Shown here piece by piece: positions 33,776-46,300 of a stretch of 64,000 nt of DNA (within the stretch, counting starts at the first letter, position 1; every line of letters starts with the position of its first letter). Source of the stretch: Cydia pomonella (lineage: Eukaryota; Arthropoda; Insecta; Lepidoptera; Tortricidae); NCBI RefSeq assembly GCF_033807575.1, contig NC_084711.1, positions 6,262,001-6,326,000 of the forward strand, given 5' to 3'. The translations under genes and the position numbers were made by a program. The notes under the pieces are model-generated. The model had not been told where the DNA came from. It made no database searches and saw only the letters and a list, made by a program, of their open reading frames with translations.

Positions 33776-33972
33776 CATCTCGAATTGGCATGAGAATATT
33801 TACATATTACAGAAAGAAAGTATCTGACATCTAACTGTCATTCAGTTATCGTGCATTTCGCTCGTACTTGACCGTACATGTATGGGTGCGGACGAGACGC
33901 AAGAGAACTAAATAATATGATTTATATATCATTCTGATGTTAGTGTATGTTCGACTTGGCCTGTCAGTGCCA
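33776..33972. mobile_element. MITE, tandem copy 2
   Basis: It aligns in the same orientation as copy 1 with an offset of about 209 bp: CGTGCATTTCGCTCGTACTT against GGGCATTTATCTCGTACTT, then GACCGTACATGTAT against GTCCGTACATGTAT, then GTATGTTCGACTTGGCCTGT against GTACGTTCGAATTAGCCTGT. The left terminus is more worn than the right. Confidence 0.6.
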
Positions 33973-34110
33973 GCGCGAGTTACGCGCTACGAGCATCGCC
34001 AATAACACGGGAAACCCCGTGTGTAGCGAAAAGCGCCTATGAACGGAGAACCCGTCTAGGGAGTCCCTGGCAGTGAGTGTGTTAACGCATAGAGAGGGAC
34101 TCAATACCAA
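33973..34110. repeat. Repeat-like GC-richer tract beside the MITEs
   Basis: GCGCGAGTTACGCGCTACGAG is followed by a hairpin ACACGGGAAACCCCGTGT (34007-34024) and a CTAGGGAGTCCCTGG motif. It looks like part of a dispersed repeat, but the family is unknown. Confidence 0.35.
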
Positions 34111-35160
34111 AATACTGTCTTCCAGTTAATTAATCTAAACTCAACAAAATGCATCACTGCTCACTCTCGATAAAATCAATGCAAGATCATCCTGCTCTTC
34201 CAAACACACTCATAAATAATTAATATATTAATATTGCTCGAAGGGGTATAAGGCGGTGGGCACACAAGCCTGGTCCAGTGATTAGCTGCGCACGGGCCTA
34301 AATATGTTTGTACTTCGGCTTTAGCATATGCCTGATACAGCCTACTAGACTGGTCTAAAAAGGCATATAAACATCAAATTTTAAGTCTTCTTAAGTCCTT
34401 TTAGAATTAATTACTTGATAGTCCCTACAGCCCAGCCTCTTACCGTTTGGCTGTTTTAATTAAAAACTTCTTGCATTAGCTATATGCCGGTACTTATCCC
34501 TTTAAAATATTATTTAATATCAGTGCTGAAGACTGATTTGTAATTAATTATGATGCAGATTTAAATTGCCGGTTTTGACAACCCTTCAACCCTCTTAAGA
34601 CTGGACTATGGTATGCTGAATTTATTTATATGTACGTAAACTTAAAAAGTAATTAAAAGGTAAGGGGTAAAACTCATGTTAATCTCAGTTTGCAGATGTC
34701 AGAGACACGTACATGTAGTTATTGGTTATATTACGAGTAGGTTTGCTATAGTTTACGGTGTTCTTGTGCTTAAACGAGTCATAAATATGCAAGTCGGAAT
34801 TTAGTAACTAAATAGTGGATGTTTTTATTTCGTTCAAATCATGTTTTGTTGTGTAAACTTTTACAAATAAGAAGCATGAAAATTTGCATGTATCAGCATA
34901 GCTATAACATGATAAAATTCATGAACTTAAAAAAAACACTTAAGGTAACAGAAGTACAAATCTAGAGCCAGAATATCTAAATATGGTCTGACAGCTGTCA
35001 AAAGTAACATTTCAGAAATGTCATTGGTTTGAATGAACTGAACTGAAATTAAAATCAGAATCGGGCTCTTAGTCTCTGTTAATTTACCAAACCTACCTAC
35101 CCTTTATTTTTTTTACGAATAAAAATGCACTTACCTATAAAACTGGGGTGAACTAGCTAG
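34111..35160. other. Non-coding, nothing recognised
   Basis: AT-rich. A minus-strand donor-like ATAGGTAAGTGC is present at 35130-35141 but I find no convincing acceptor partner. Confidence 0.4.
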
Positions 35161-35480
35161 ATCAAGCCTAAACTAACAATACATCAGGCTCGCGGAGTCT
35201 TAGCCCTAATAAACATGGGCAGGTGCGGCGGGTGCGGCAACCGCTGTCCGGGAGACTTGCAAAGTATTCCTTAGCGTTCAAACATACCGGCCTCGTTAGG
35301 CATGCCTCGCTGGGTTTAATCACGGCGGCCCGGGGCCAACCTAATGTTTTCACTATGTATTTTTTAAGTACCGGCAACTTACCGGTATTTTGCTCGGCGT
35401 TCTTGTTCTGCGAGGGCGTTTCGGGAACGTTAATTGGATTTTATTTGGAAATTGTGCTGGTTTTTTGGTCGATGGGATTT
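35161..35480. promoter_or_regulatory. GC-rich island, candidate conserved element
   Basis: Overlapping open frames of 69 (minus) and 89 (plus) codons cover the island, but they shadow one another and lack motifs. GGTGCGGCGGGTGCGG-like text and a TACCGGCAACTTACCGGTA pair (35369-35387) are visible. A regulatory role is only inferred from composition. Confidence 0.25.
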
Positions 35481-36317
35481 CAATGGAATTGAAAATAGAA
35501 AAAGATTAACGAAAATTTCCATTCTCATCAAATTAGAGGATTCGGGTTTTGAAATTTCGGGGCTGCTTAGGTAGAAACAAAACAAAAGTTACAGGATTGG
35601 CATTACATTTTGTTTACTAACAGCGCGTGACATCGAAAGTAGTGTCCTCCTGTACTGTTCTGATTGTAATAACAGGTTATGAATTTGATCTTATTTTTTA
35701 AAATAATATTTATATTAACCTATGAGTGTCAAATGTAACGTTTTTGGTTGAAAAATGGCATAAAAAGCGACGCAACAATGCAAAAAGTGTGAAAATTTCT
35801 TTTCATTTGATTTTTATCATTTTTCACCAAAACGTTTTGTACAGGCACTGTTGTTACGTAGGCGTATTTAAATACTTGTCATCCTTTCTCCATCCTTGTA
35901 GTACGTATACAGGTTTATGATCGTGACTGTGATAACTACTATTTACTATCAAAGGATGTCATCTGAAGCAATACACGGCTAAAACAATCGGCTATTGATC
36001 TCCGCCCGCGTCCTAGAAGGCCAAACAACTATTAACACGGGACGGTCGCCCACATCCCAATCTTGGTCCATTATGTGCCGTGTCCAATATTGACACAGTC
36101 GCGATTGTGCGCACGACACACCCGCGTCAACGAGCGGGACCCGGAGAGATGTCAGGTGCTCGAATCACAACAGACCTTTGAGGTTCGACATTTAATGATA
36201 CAACACAATACGTGGCGAAAGAAAGGAGTGACAGATATTTTCCTAGTGATAATCAGAACTACATTGACAGCTGCTTTAAAAGAGGCCGAAATTGTCACAA
36301 TAAGTTACATAGTATGT
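35481..36317. other. Non-coding, nothing recognised
   Basis: A 141-codon plus-strand frame starts at 36063, but its second half runs through the repeat at 36318-36422, so it is not called. Confidence 0.45.
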
Positions 36318-36422
36318 ATATATTTTTCATTTTATTCAAACTATATTGCACAAATTATAAGTACAAATGGCAGACTTAATGCCATAAGGCATTCTCTGCC
36401 AGTCAACCACTGGGCCAAAAAG
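36318..36422 (-). mobile_element. Retroelement 3' end, minus strand, uninterrupted copy
   Basis: The minus strand reads TTTTGGCCCAGTGGTTGACT, GGCAGAGAATGCCTTATGGC, ATTAAGTCTGCCATTTGTAC, then TTTGTGCAATATAGTTTGAA and an A-rich tail. The same text occurs on the plus strand at 53964-54160, where a MITE interrupts it. Confidence 0.7.
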
Positions 36423-38199
36423 AGACGTGTAATTTTCATTTATTTATTTATTTATTGTGCAAACATTTTTTTTTGTATTAAAAGGTAAAAAGATTATCCC
36501 TAAATTATACGGAAACCATACATATATAACTTACCCTAGTTGCTAAGAGCAGGAAGTAAATTGGTCCTGGGAAACCAACCCTTCCCCCCTCTTTTTGGTA
36601 CGGCACGATTTCGTGGCTACCGGGCTAGATCAGCTTTGTTTGACCCAAGGATCAATTGTGAAGGTCAAGCGGCATCGCCCGAGACAAAAGTGTATACTGC
36701 TCCATATATTTCTGCAGGGTAGAGCGGGGTATGTTGAGCACATTTAAGTTCATCCCTAAGTAATGCCACAACAGTTAGTCTTCAAAAAATCTGATCTACT
36801 GAACTCGATAGATCATTTATATGAGATAAAACGTCATAAAATTGTCCGTTTACGTATGAATAAACTGCAAAATGTTCTCAAGTTATTACTTAAAATCAGA
36901 TATGCTCAACTTGCCTCGATAGTGAAGTAAGTTGATCAAGGAAAAAATACAGACTGTTCAACATAACATGACTTACGAATTTATACACAATCATTAATAA
37001 GCGATATTGATTACTACTAAATACGGTGTCGTTGCCGTTCTTTCCATAAATAACAATAAACATCAGCTACATAATATTCATTAATAAATTCTATTGATCA
37101 TCGAGTCCCATCACAAAGTGCGCAACTAGCCCCCTGCCACGTTTTTTGTTAATGTTGGATAAAAAAAATAGTAATACTTTCGTTAACGTATAGATATTAA
37201 AACACAATAGACGAGTAAATTTAGTAAGTATTAAAACCTGATGCCTGAGATATCTGTTCTTACAATTTTAGCAAAAAGAACGAAGCTTGCACCGCGTGGC
37301 AACTGGTAATGGTAGATTATGTTCCTCTCCTCCGGATTTCACTTTTCGCCATATTGCGTTCCCGCGTCGCATGTTTACGTTTGGAGATATTTTGATTGCC
37401 CAACTTACTCGCTTGCTCAACATGCTCCTTTCTACCCTACTAGGTAATAGGGACTTCAGGGGTGAAAAACATATTTTTTTTCTTAGAAAACAATTAACAA
37501 GTGATATTATCAAAATTGATAACGGGAATTTAATGACTTTTTAACATGCACCCACAATTGATATTTTTATTACTATCTAATAATAATAATTTTTAAAGTT
37601 TTGTGATTTATAATCTGATTTCTTGTTATTCTTAGTCAGTATTGCTCGGTATATTTCCGTAATACGGTAGGTACATCTGAAACGTAATTAATCACGCAAC
37701 ACCCAATAGCGCTAGCCCACAATTTTGTTTGACTTGGCGAAAACTTGGCGGATCTTATTTATTTTTTATCAATTTCACTCGGTCGAGCCTTAAAAGCGTC
37801 GCCCCGTTTTATTATCAGGACGTGAATAAGCAAAAAGAGAATGGATTTTGGTTGTGATTATGTCAAAAATAATTAATTATTATCGATTCTGCGCGCAGGG
37901 GAGGTCTGATGGAGCCGGGCCGCTCTTTAAAATTGGAAAGCTAATTACTCGGCTACGGCTGCGGGGACGACAAAGATTAGTGGGGAATTCTATTGCCTTA
38001 GCTTTATTTTATTATATTTACCTTCTAATGTAATTTGCTGGCATTAACGATAAATTACGTTTTCTGCGTCGAGCCGAAACGTTAGCGGTCGGTGGATGAT
38101 TTTTTGTAGGTCGTAAAAGCTACGTATCTGTAATAACGTTTTTCTTGTTCCCGTCTAGAATCACGTTCAATCATTAAAGCAGTGAGCATCTCCGAGTAG
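36423..38199. other. Non-coding, nothing recognised
   Basis: AT-rich apart from 36570-36720 and 37290-37440, which are GC-richer and carry short opposing open frames without motifs. Confidence 0.45.
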
Positions 38200-38460
38200 C
38201 ACTTTACAATGTATGCGAGGGGCCGGCCGCTGCCGCCCCGGGCACGTGTGAGGGGCTCCACGGAATTTCTTCATTCATTAAGCCGCGCGGCTCGTGATCT
38301 GCCTGCCAAAGACTCGTCCACTGTACACACTGCTCGAGCTAAACTTTAATTTAGACCTACTACCTGCGACCACTCCGTTCATAATGAACGCACCCTCTAT
38401 TTAGTTTGGGGCCAGTGTGTGACTGACATTTTATATACGCCCGCTTCCTGTTTCCAACGT
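38200..38460. promoter_or_regulatory. GC-rich island, candidate regulatory element
   Basis: CpG-rich GGGGCCGGCCGCTGCCGCCC (38220-38239), a GGGCACGTGTG E-box (38240-38250) and an inverted GTTCATAATGAAC (38378-38390). Coding potential is nil. Confidence 0.3.
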
Positions 38461-40385
38461 ATAGACAACGAAACCAATAAATCACAAGTCAAAAGTTTGA
38501 AAGAAAAATCACAGTCATGGGCCTCTTTTTAAATTAACGCCATTAGCTTTAAAATTTCCTTTTCGCAATAGAGTGCAAGAATTACCTCTCTTCGTTGGAG
38601 CGCCAAGTAATTAGTAACGCTCGAGTTTTATTTGTTGACGGTCATTATTCGTTAATTTTGAGCGTCTTGCGAGAGAAGGTGGGATGGGCTTTCCTTAAGG
38701 ATAGAAAGAGAGGTTGTCGTTCAATCGTGAGGCTGCACCTGCCACCGCACGAATTTGCAATTTAAATTCCGAACGAATATTCTGGGAGGACCTCCTTAAC
38801 ACGACATCTGTTTAAATCGTCGACGATAGACTGACTGCTGCGGTAGAACTCTTTGAGACTGCCGCTTAATTGAAATAAAACAAAATATTCGAGGGTGAGT
38901 TGAATCAAGTCACTCCAATCATTATTACTTATTTGCATTCGTAGGACAAAATGCCAGATAGTCAGGCATAGAAATATTTCACTTATTATGTATTCCGTCT
39001 ACTCCCTAAATTTGTATTTACGTTTTGTTTTGTTTATCGACAATTCGACTAATAATTCGTAAAATCATAAATTATAGTACTCAGATTATATATTTGAAAA
39101 AGAAAAACATATTAACTTTTTATTCGATTCAATAAGAAAGAGGTGTTACAGTTTTCCGTCTCATAATAATTTGCTAAATTGATTGATATACTACGGGAGG
39201 GATGATGAATTATCAGTGCCTAGATGTGTGTCCAAGCCATGCCCTTAACATTTGAGCCAACTCCAGCAGGCCAGCTCTTACACTTCGAACAATAAATTGA
39301 TACCGAGTGGGGCCTGTAACAGTAAAAAAAAATGTAACTCTAGGCTCTATGTACTCGTCAAATTGTATAAAATTTGTTTACTGTAAAAAAACTGACGTTT
39401 TGATTTTGTTTTCTTAAGCGAATTTTGTTATGTTTAGAGCGTGACCAGCAACGCCCATTAAACTGATGACCGCGTACATTGAAAATAATATTTAATTTGT
39501 ATGAACAATAGGAGGTCTAGTAGACTTCATAACTTATTGAACAATACTGTTATCGTTTGAGGAGTACAATCTATGTTTAAGTTATTTGCTCGTCTTACAG
39601 GTCCCATCCGGTATATAACATAGGTATTAAGTCAACAGGCCATAAATCTGTATAACATGGTAATTAAGTAGATGGTTGTAGCGTAACAAAGTGCAAATCT
39701 TAAAGAAAATAAATATTGAAAGTTGAGGAAGTTTTAAATTGACTAAAGAACAAAAGGTAACATAAGGTAAAATTATATCGAAAGCTGATTTGCGATATCT
39801 CACCTCTTTGTTTTATCAGACTTTTTAGGCAGGTTCAAGAAACTAGATATTCCTAAGCAAAACCACTGTAACATATCTGTTGTAGTTAATAGGTGTTAGT
39901 GGGTAAATAAAGAAGTCCCTGCGGGGTCGCACCATTAATAACTATCCACTTCATTAACGATCAATCACACGTCGCTGTCCTGTGCAGTGTAACCCCACGC
40001 TACCATTTTTTTGGGATTTGATTAATAATATCAACGTCATTTTCTTGCAGCCTATCATTTAACTGGGAAAAAGAGAGCACAGTGATTTATTTTCGGATTC
40101 AAAATAATTTTAAAAGAAGTTTCATTCTTAAAATGTTCACCATCGATTCTATTATATTCACTATTAATTATAACTTCAGAAATATAGAGACTCTTCCTTG
40201 TTCTTTTTTGTTAATGATTTAATGATCAATTTAGTAGTAGTTTTGGTTGATGTTTGTAACCTTAGGGTACTGTCATAATTATGTAAAAATCAAGCAGAGG
40301 CAAGGTAAATGATAATAATACCAACAGTTCTATCGTATTAAATATAGAAAGATGTTGCCCTATATTTTTAAACTTTAGACATTTG
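38461..40385. other. Unique AT-rich non-coding sequence
   Basis: No gene or clear repeat. The part to 38900 is somewhat GC-richer. Confidence 0.45.
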
Positions 40386-40856
40386 AATAAGGCTCCTTTA
40401 AAATGTATCTTATACCTTTAAACGAGCAATTCTTGTATGTGATCTCGGAAACGGCTCCAACGATTTCGCAGAAATTTGGTATATGGGGGTTTTTGGGGGT
40501 ATATAATCGATCTAGATTAGTCTTATGTTTGGGAAAACGGTTGTTTTCGAGGTTTCATGCGTTTTTCTTTCGACGCAGAATTTGGTCGCTAATTTCGTGT
40601 TGCCGGCCACTGACCGTCTGGTCCAGCGGGTTAAGACGCGGACGGCTAGAAACGAGTGTTACGGCTTCGAATCTCGCCCGGTGACTAACTTTTGTTTTTT
40701 TTTTATATATGTTCAAGTTTATATATAATTTTTTATTTTTTATTTTTTTTAACAAGTTTAATTTAGTAAAAAAATGTAGTTAAGATTATCATCTATACAC
40801 CACCATATTACAATAAATAGTTATAACCAAGCAAAGCTCGGTCGCCCAGGTACTTA
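40386..40856 (+). mobile_element. Interspersed repeat apparently split by a tRNA-like SINE
   Basis: The left part runs AAGGCTCCTTTAAAATGTAT, AAACGAGCAATTCTTGTATG, GGAAACGGCTCCAACGATTT, AAATTTGGTATATGGGGG, a phrase series familiar from a high-copy lepidopteran repeat. Text resembling the end of that family (AGCAAAGCTCGGTCGCCCAG, 40833-40852) appears only about 270 bp later, after the tRNA-like segment. That the two ends belong together is inference from memory of the family. Confidence 0.4.
40600..40700 (+). mobile_element. tRNA-like SINE head
   Basis: A perfect A-box match TGGTCCAGCGG (40619-40629) and a B-box-like CTTCGAATC (40665-40673) are 46 bp apart, the usual geometry of a polymerase III internal promoter. 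A T- and AT-rich tail follows (40690-40750). The segment does not fold as a proper tRNA with paired acceptor ends, so I call it SINE-like rather than a tRNA gene. Confidence 0.5.
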
Positions 40857-43039
40857 TATATTAAGACATATTCGTAATACAATATTAGAGAAAACAGTCT
40901 ACATATTAAAACGTGGTTCTATAACGTGATATGATGCTACTTGTATATCAGTTTCTCACGTAAGTTTCTTGCTACCCGCTGCGAAAGAATGACTTGTCGG
41001 AAGGAGTTAATAATCTCGTTAATTTGTTCGTGTGTTAGCGGCGACTGCGCCCGACGTTCTTTGCGTAATTAATGGTAACACCTCATTTATTAAATTAGTA
41101 CAAGGGCCCGAGAATTTTCTTGCACGTGTGTGCGAGATCACCAGGTTAACAAGACACTTTCTTAATCTTCCAAGGATAATGAATTTCCTTGTAGCTGCAA
41201 CACAACAAGGGTCCTACTAGCTGGTTAAGTGTCATAAATATTACCAACTTATCAAGACACCTTTTCACTCCACCAAGTCTAATATACTTCTTATTATTTG
41301 TGAAGCTATGCAGGTCTTGGGTATGTGGTTGGGGTCATATGGAGTTAACACGATGTTGCTGGAAAAGAGCGAAGAAAATTAATTTATCAAAAGTGTAACG
41401 CTTGCTCTACAGTACGTGATGGATTACGTGGGTTAGGGTTACCCTTTGTGGTACGTTTTGTTACTTGAACATTCGGGTTGTAAGGTATAAATAAATTTTA
41501 AACATGATTGATAAAAGAATAAAAATACCATCATAATTTAACTGATAACTTTAAAAATGTCTCACAGTGTCATAATAATTTCAGCCATCAATAACGATCA
41601 CAAGTTAGGCTAATAAATTATAGTCCAAACTATTCGCCTTGATCAATTACATTTTATTACACGCCTTAATTAAAGGGCCGTCAAACTGAAAGATTTATCG
41701 GAGGTTTATCCCATAACCTTAGCCCGTTCAATGGGGCCCTTCTTGAGGCTAGAGCGATTAGAGGGCCATAGAAGTTTGAGGGCTTTATGATGTTTCACAT
41801 CAGCGTAGTACGGACCTTGTAATGTGCTCACGTTGTTTGAACTGCCGTGTAGGTGTTATGCAATATTGCTATGTTATGGACGAAGTCGTGTTGTGATTTT
41901 CAGGTTCGTAAGGTAATGCTTCCAAACTACAATTTCTATATATCTATCAATTAGTAGCATATTTGCGCTACCTCTAGTTATATTCTTATCAAAAATAAGT
42001 TACTTATTAGCAACAGTTTTGATTTGCTGAAACTACAATTTATCTATATTTTTTCTCGATTTTTCCTATATACATACGTAAGCCAACAAAATTCGGAATT
42101 GTTTGGTAAATATATTTTTATAAAATATACGTAAGTAGTACGCAGGCAAAAGGGTTTCATATATCTACTCGTTCATTTATCTGAGTCCACAGATGAGTAT
42201 AGTTCTGAAATTAAATGATGACTGAAGTGATATTAATCTGCGAGTAAGCGCAAAAGGATTGGGCTTAGTTCCAATCTCACGCATTATGAGCATGGGTCTC
42301 GTAACACGTCGCCCGATTATGCTAGTGGCCCACAGACCGCTTACTATCTAGATGCAGCATATAAGACAATTCGCGTTTACCACGATTCGGTGTAAAATAC
42401 TGATTTAACGTAATAGCGCAGTCGCAAACTTTAGTAGCATCCAGGATTACTACTCGTGAATGCGAATATTGAAAATCTGCAAAAGAACATTATTGAAATA
42501 AACATCGGTTGTTGTAGCATACAAATGGCGTAAAATACAACCGAAGTAGCGCTGTGGTCGCAGTATTTGCCATGGATGAACTATGAAAAATCTATAGGAG
42601 GTAGTCTTTGTAGTGGCCGCACTCACTTGGCCCCTTATCACACCTATTGCACATTGAAGTTTGGCTCTTTCCAAAACCAACATAAGGTCTATTTTGTTTA
42701 AACTAACTTGATTGTTTTTGATTATATATTGCTAGAGATTATACCTCCATCTATCAGATACATGGACACGGTCATTGGCATTAGTTTAGAGTACATCCTG
42801 TGTTATCGCCTTTCGTAGATATTATAAATGTGATATGTACAGTTAGATGTAATCATTACCGGTCGTCGGTATTTAGGTGTAGAAATTATTTACATAGAAA
42901 TTGCCTCGCTGTCTGATACGTGTAATTGTGTACATCTATTGGATATAATATTCAATAAAACATGAAGTCTGACGGTTAAATGGCGAGCATGTTTAAAGGA
43001 TATGTCAGGATATGTTTTACAGGTAATTACCGAAAGGCG
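40857..43039. other. Non-coding, nothing recognised
   Basis: AT-rich with slightly GC-richer parts at 40970-41220. Open frames of 62 and 77 codons have no motifs. Confidence 0.45.
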
Positions 43040-43600
43040 ACTAACTAGTATCTAGCAACAAAGGGCAATTATCCCGTGCTTACTTTGCAGACAATGCTCT
43101 AACACGGTGGTGATATATGCGCCGTAAATTCTAATGCCGCGGCCCCGCGAGGTGCCGCCGTAAAGCCTCGCCGAATACGGAATGATCATAATAAAGTATG
43201 ATTTCTTGGTCGGGGACGCGGCCCTAACTCGGATAATCACTCCTCAGGCGTACCCATATAATTCCTTAGTGCATAATGAAAGTTGATTAACATTATACCC
43301 GCACGAGACTCGTGTGTGTGTGTCCGCCACAGATTCCGAGTCCTAATTAAGAGGGAGGGCGGGCCGGCGGCGGAGGCGGGTATCGATCATCGCCCGCCAA
43401 GGAATCGACGCAGGGACCCGCAAAAAAGGGGCCTTCATCCGAAAATCAACGCCGGCTAAGCCGTCCGCTCTCAGCACATGTGTTTTGATTTAAATGCCTG
43501 CTAAGGGTCAGTTTAATTCGTGTGCAGAAACGGCACGCTCCGGGCGCGATCCAACCCGATGTGAATAATTACGGGGCTTACCACCGCTTACCTACTGCCT
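43040..43600. promoter_or_regulatory. GC-rich islands, candidate regulatory elements
   Basis: Two CpG-rich patches (43130-43230 and 43350-43480, the latter with GGGCGGGCCGGCGGCGGAGG) lie among homeodomain-type TAATTA sites and a short GTGTGTGTGT run (43312-43321). No coding evidence. Confidence 0.3.
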
Positions 43601-44439
43601 TATAGTGATTTGCATATTTTCTTGTGGCTTTATGCCGGCTGTCCACGGGCTACAGGATCCACTCAATGGAGCATATACGCATAAATGCATATTCAGATGG
43701 AATAAAACATATTCTAATGGACGAATAACATTTGAGTAAGGAAAACATTATTATGTAGTTTCTAATTACCTTTTACTGTTGCTTCTCATTACCTATTGCG
43801 CATGTATCAATTAAAAAAAGGAATAGATAAAATAAGTAATCGTAAGGTGAATTTCTTAATGAATTTTTTACTTGTTACTGCATATTAAGCCTCCCTAAGA
43901 GGGAAGGGGTTCGAATTAAAGCCAATGCAATTAAGGGGAGCCTACGTATCGCAATGATTTCTACACATTTGTATAGAAACAATATTGTAAATCAAAAAAT
44001 AAATACTTCTACCTACTTATTAATAGGGTTTTCTAATATTTATCAGGAAAATCGGTACTTTAATGGGTTATTGCCAAGCCGAGACGTCAAAAATACGTTC
44101 CAAACTTGAAGGCTGAAAAATGACTGTGCAGTGTTTCGGTATCCCGTCTGTATGGAGAGGGTTAATTTCTTCGCCGCCAAATCGTATTAACCTGTCGCAA
44201 CTGACGGCAGTAGATAGATGACTAGTCTTTCAATAAAATTCTGACTAGTAAGACTGGTGAAAAATTACAACTCCCAATTTAAGCAGAATTATCCGAGGCG
44301 GTTCGTTACATCCATGTTCAGAAAACAATTTTATTTGTCTGAGATTGCTTCTATCCTGTTAAAGGATAGATAAGAAGGGCCGTCGATAAAAACAAAACAC
44401 TAACAAAGCTGCTTATAAAAAAACGTCTGAAAACACTTA
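43601..44439. other. Non-coding, nothing recognised
   Basis: AT-rich unique sequence. Confidence 0.45.
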
Positions 44440-44790
44440 TCGCGCTCAAGTGCAAATCGTTGACTGTCACTTCAAATCCCGGGCCGGTGGCACGGCGGGA
44501 AAAGCTACAAAAATAACAATCAAATAGAGCATCCGAGGAAATGAGATCTGAAGGAATGATCACGCCCGACCCCGGGGACTGGTTGCCTCTTCAAAAAGGA
44601 CTTAATCTCTCAATTCGCTAAGGAGTTAAGATTTAAAAAATATTTCCCCTCGGTTCGCGGCGGCGTCTTTGACACGTCGCCGGGTTTTTTCGCGGATCTC
44701 CGGGCGGGATGTCACTCACTTTGTATCGGCTTTGTTGTGAGAGGTTAAGCGCCGGTTTATTAGGCTTGGCTTCCCATCTGCAAACAGAGG
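44440..44790. other. GC-rich patch with GGCGACGTG-type hairpin
   Basis: GGCGGCGTC facing GACACGTCGCC (44660-44682) can form a hairpin followed by TTTTTT. Opposing short open frames lack motifs. Confidence 0.3.
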
Positions 44791-45889
44791 GTTTCTTCTA
44801 CAATACTTTAAGCAAATCACTCATCTTATTTTTATCAATAAGTGGATTAGCGAACAAAAAAGTTCTTTGGCACATACATATACATACATATCTTTGGCGC
44901 AGTATTAGGTAATACTCGATTCCATAAATTAATTATATACATATAACTACTTGAGTAACTATACAGTCAGAGTAAACATAATTTATTTCAAAACACGTAT
45001 TTCATGGTTACTTTCATATAAAACACAGACTTAAAAATAGTGATTGTATACATGTGCCTGAACTAGCTGTGTTTCAGGCGAGATATATGGCAAACATTGT
45101 TCATGTAAATTAATTTTCACTTATAAAGTTGGTACATAAGACAATTTAGCAACTTAATACTATAATACATTAATCTTTTTTTTTTTTCATTTATTTTTCA
45201 AAGGCACATATACATAATCAATTTTAAAGTTACTCGCCAAACTGCTTATGCGGTTTGTTGGCGAGACAGCGCTCATTTTTTACATTTTTATGCACCTAAA
45301 AAGGTACCGTACTTAACCCCTTACCGCATATGCAACCTATATACTCGAATAATCAAACCTATATAATCAAATAATTATCCTATGTATCCTATTGTAAACC
45401 CAGACATATTGCTTATAATTATTTTATAACTATAAGTAGATTCTCTGCGTATTCATACGTCATATTTTGAAGGGCCTTTTGGAGCGTTTCCTTACACTTT
45501 GTGTATATAAATCTAAAGTTGCGTTAAGCCTGTTGTATAAAGAATAGGACCCAGAGCAATGAAAAATCTCATAGAAAAAGCATATCTCCTATGAATGTTT
45601 TGTGGCCAGACAATATCTTTGCGTCTCTTGTTATAATATTCAGTGCTGTAAGTGGTGGTTCAGTGGTATTCAATGAACAACGTAAAGCTATTTCCCTACT
45701 GAAAAGCTCACACTACACGTAAGTACGTCGCACGCTTAACACGATCAACTCTCCCACACAGTATTAAAAATCATCGTCACAATACAGAAGCCCTTGCACA
45801 ATCAATACAAGTGACAAGCGGGGTAGCTTGGCAACGGCCGTTAATTAAGAATACGTGACAAAAGACGAGACATGCACACAAACACAAGT
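44791..45889. other. AT-rich with simple repeats and one hairpin
   Basis: Holds a CATACATA simple repeat (44872-44892), an oligo-T run (45178-45187) and a hairpin at 45233-45265 (CTCGCCAA facing TTGGCGAG). No gene. Confidence 0.45.
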
Positions 45890-46300
45890 AGCGTCCAAAA
45901 AGGTCCGGATTATGTGACCCTTTGCGCTTTTGATTTTAGCGCGTCGCGGGCCGGACCGTCGTCTAATTTGAAAGGAGACGACAAATCTGGCTTCGGGCCC
46001 CCGCTAAAGCGTATCGGCTACACGTGACGCTATGAATGTTGATACAATGCAATAATAAGCGAAGGCGGTCGCTATGGCTACAGGAAGCCCTCGCACCACT
46101 TGAATAGTCCCTGATCATTTAGATCGGGTCAGCGCTTTGGCCGCTGACTCGACTCTGCACCGGGATAATTAGCAGGCAAACAAGGAACACCCGCACAACT
46201 TTCGACCATTCAGGTGCTCTGCAAACACCGCTGCAAGAAGTTTAACAGCAGTTTAATTGCGGGGCGAAAACAGAAGCGTACTGAAAACACTTTAGTTTCT
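45890..46300. promoter_or_regulatory. GC-rich island, candidate regulatory element
   Basis: Alternating GC-rich patches with CACGTG-type and homeodomain-type motifs (CTACACGTGACG at 46019-46030, GATAATTAGC at 46163-46172). Composition sets it apart from both flanks. Function is inferred. Confidence 0.3.

Noticed and set aside
35130..35180. Possible minus-strand exon ending at an ATAG/GTAAGTGC donor
   Set aside because: The donor is good, but the only acceptor giving an open frame (TATTGTTAG) is weak and no branch point is evident.
36063..36488. 141-codon open frame, plus strand
   Set aside because: Its second half is antisense to the retroelement end at 36318-36422 and the first half has no motif.
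43312..43321. GT microsatellite
   Set aside because: Only five repeats, which is unremarkable.
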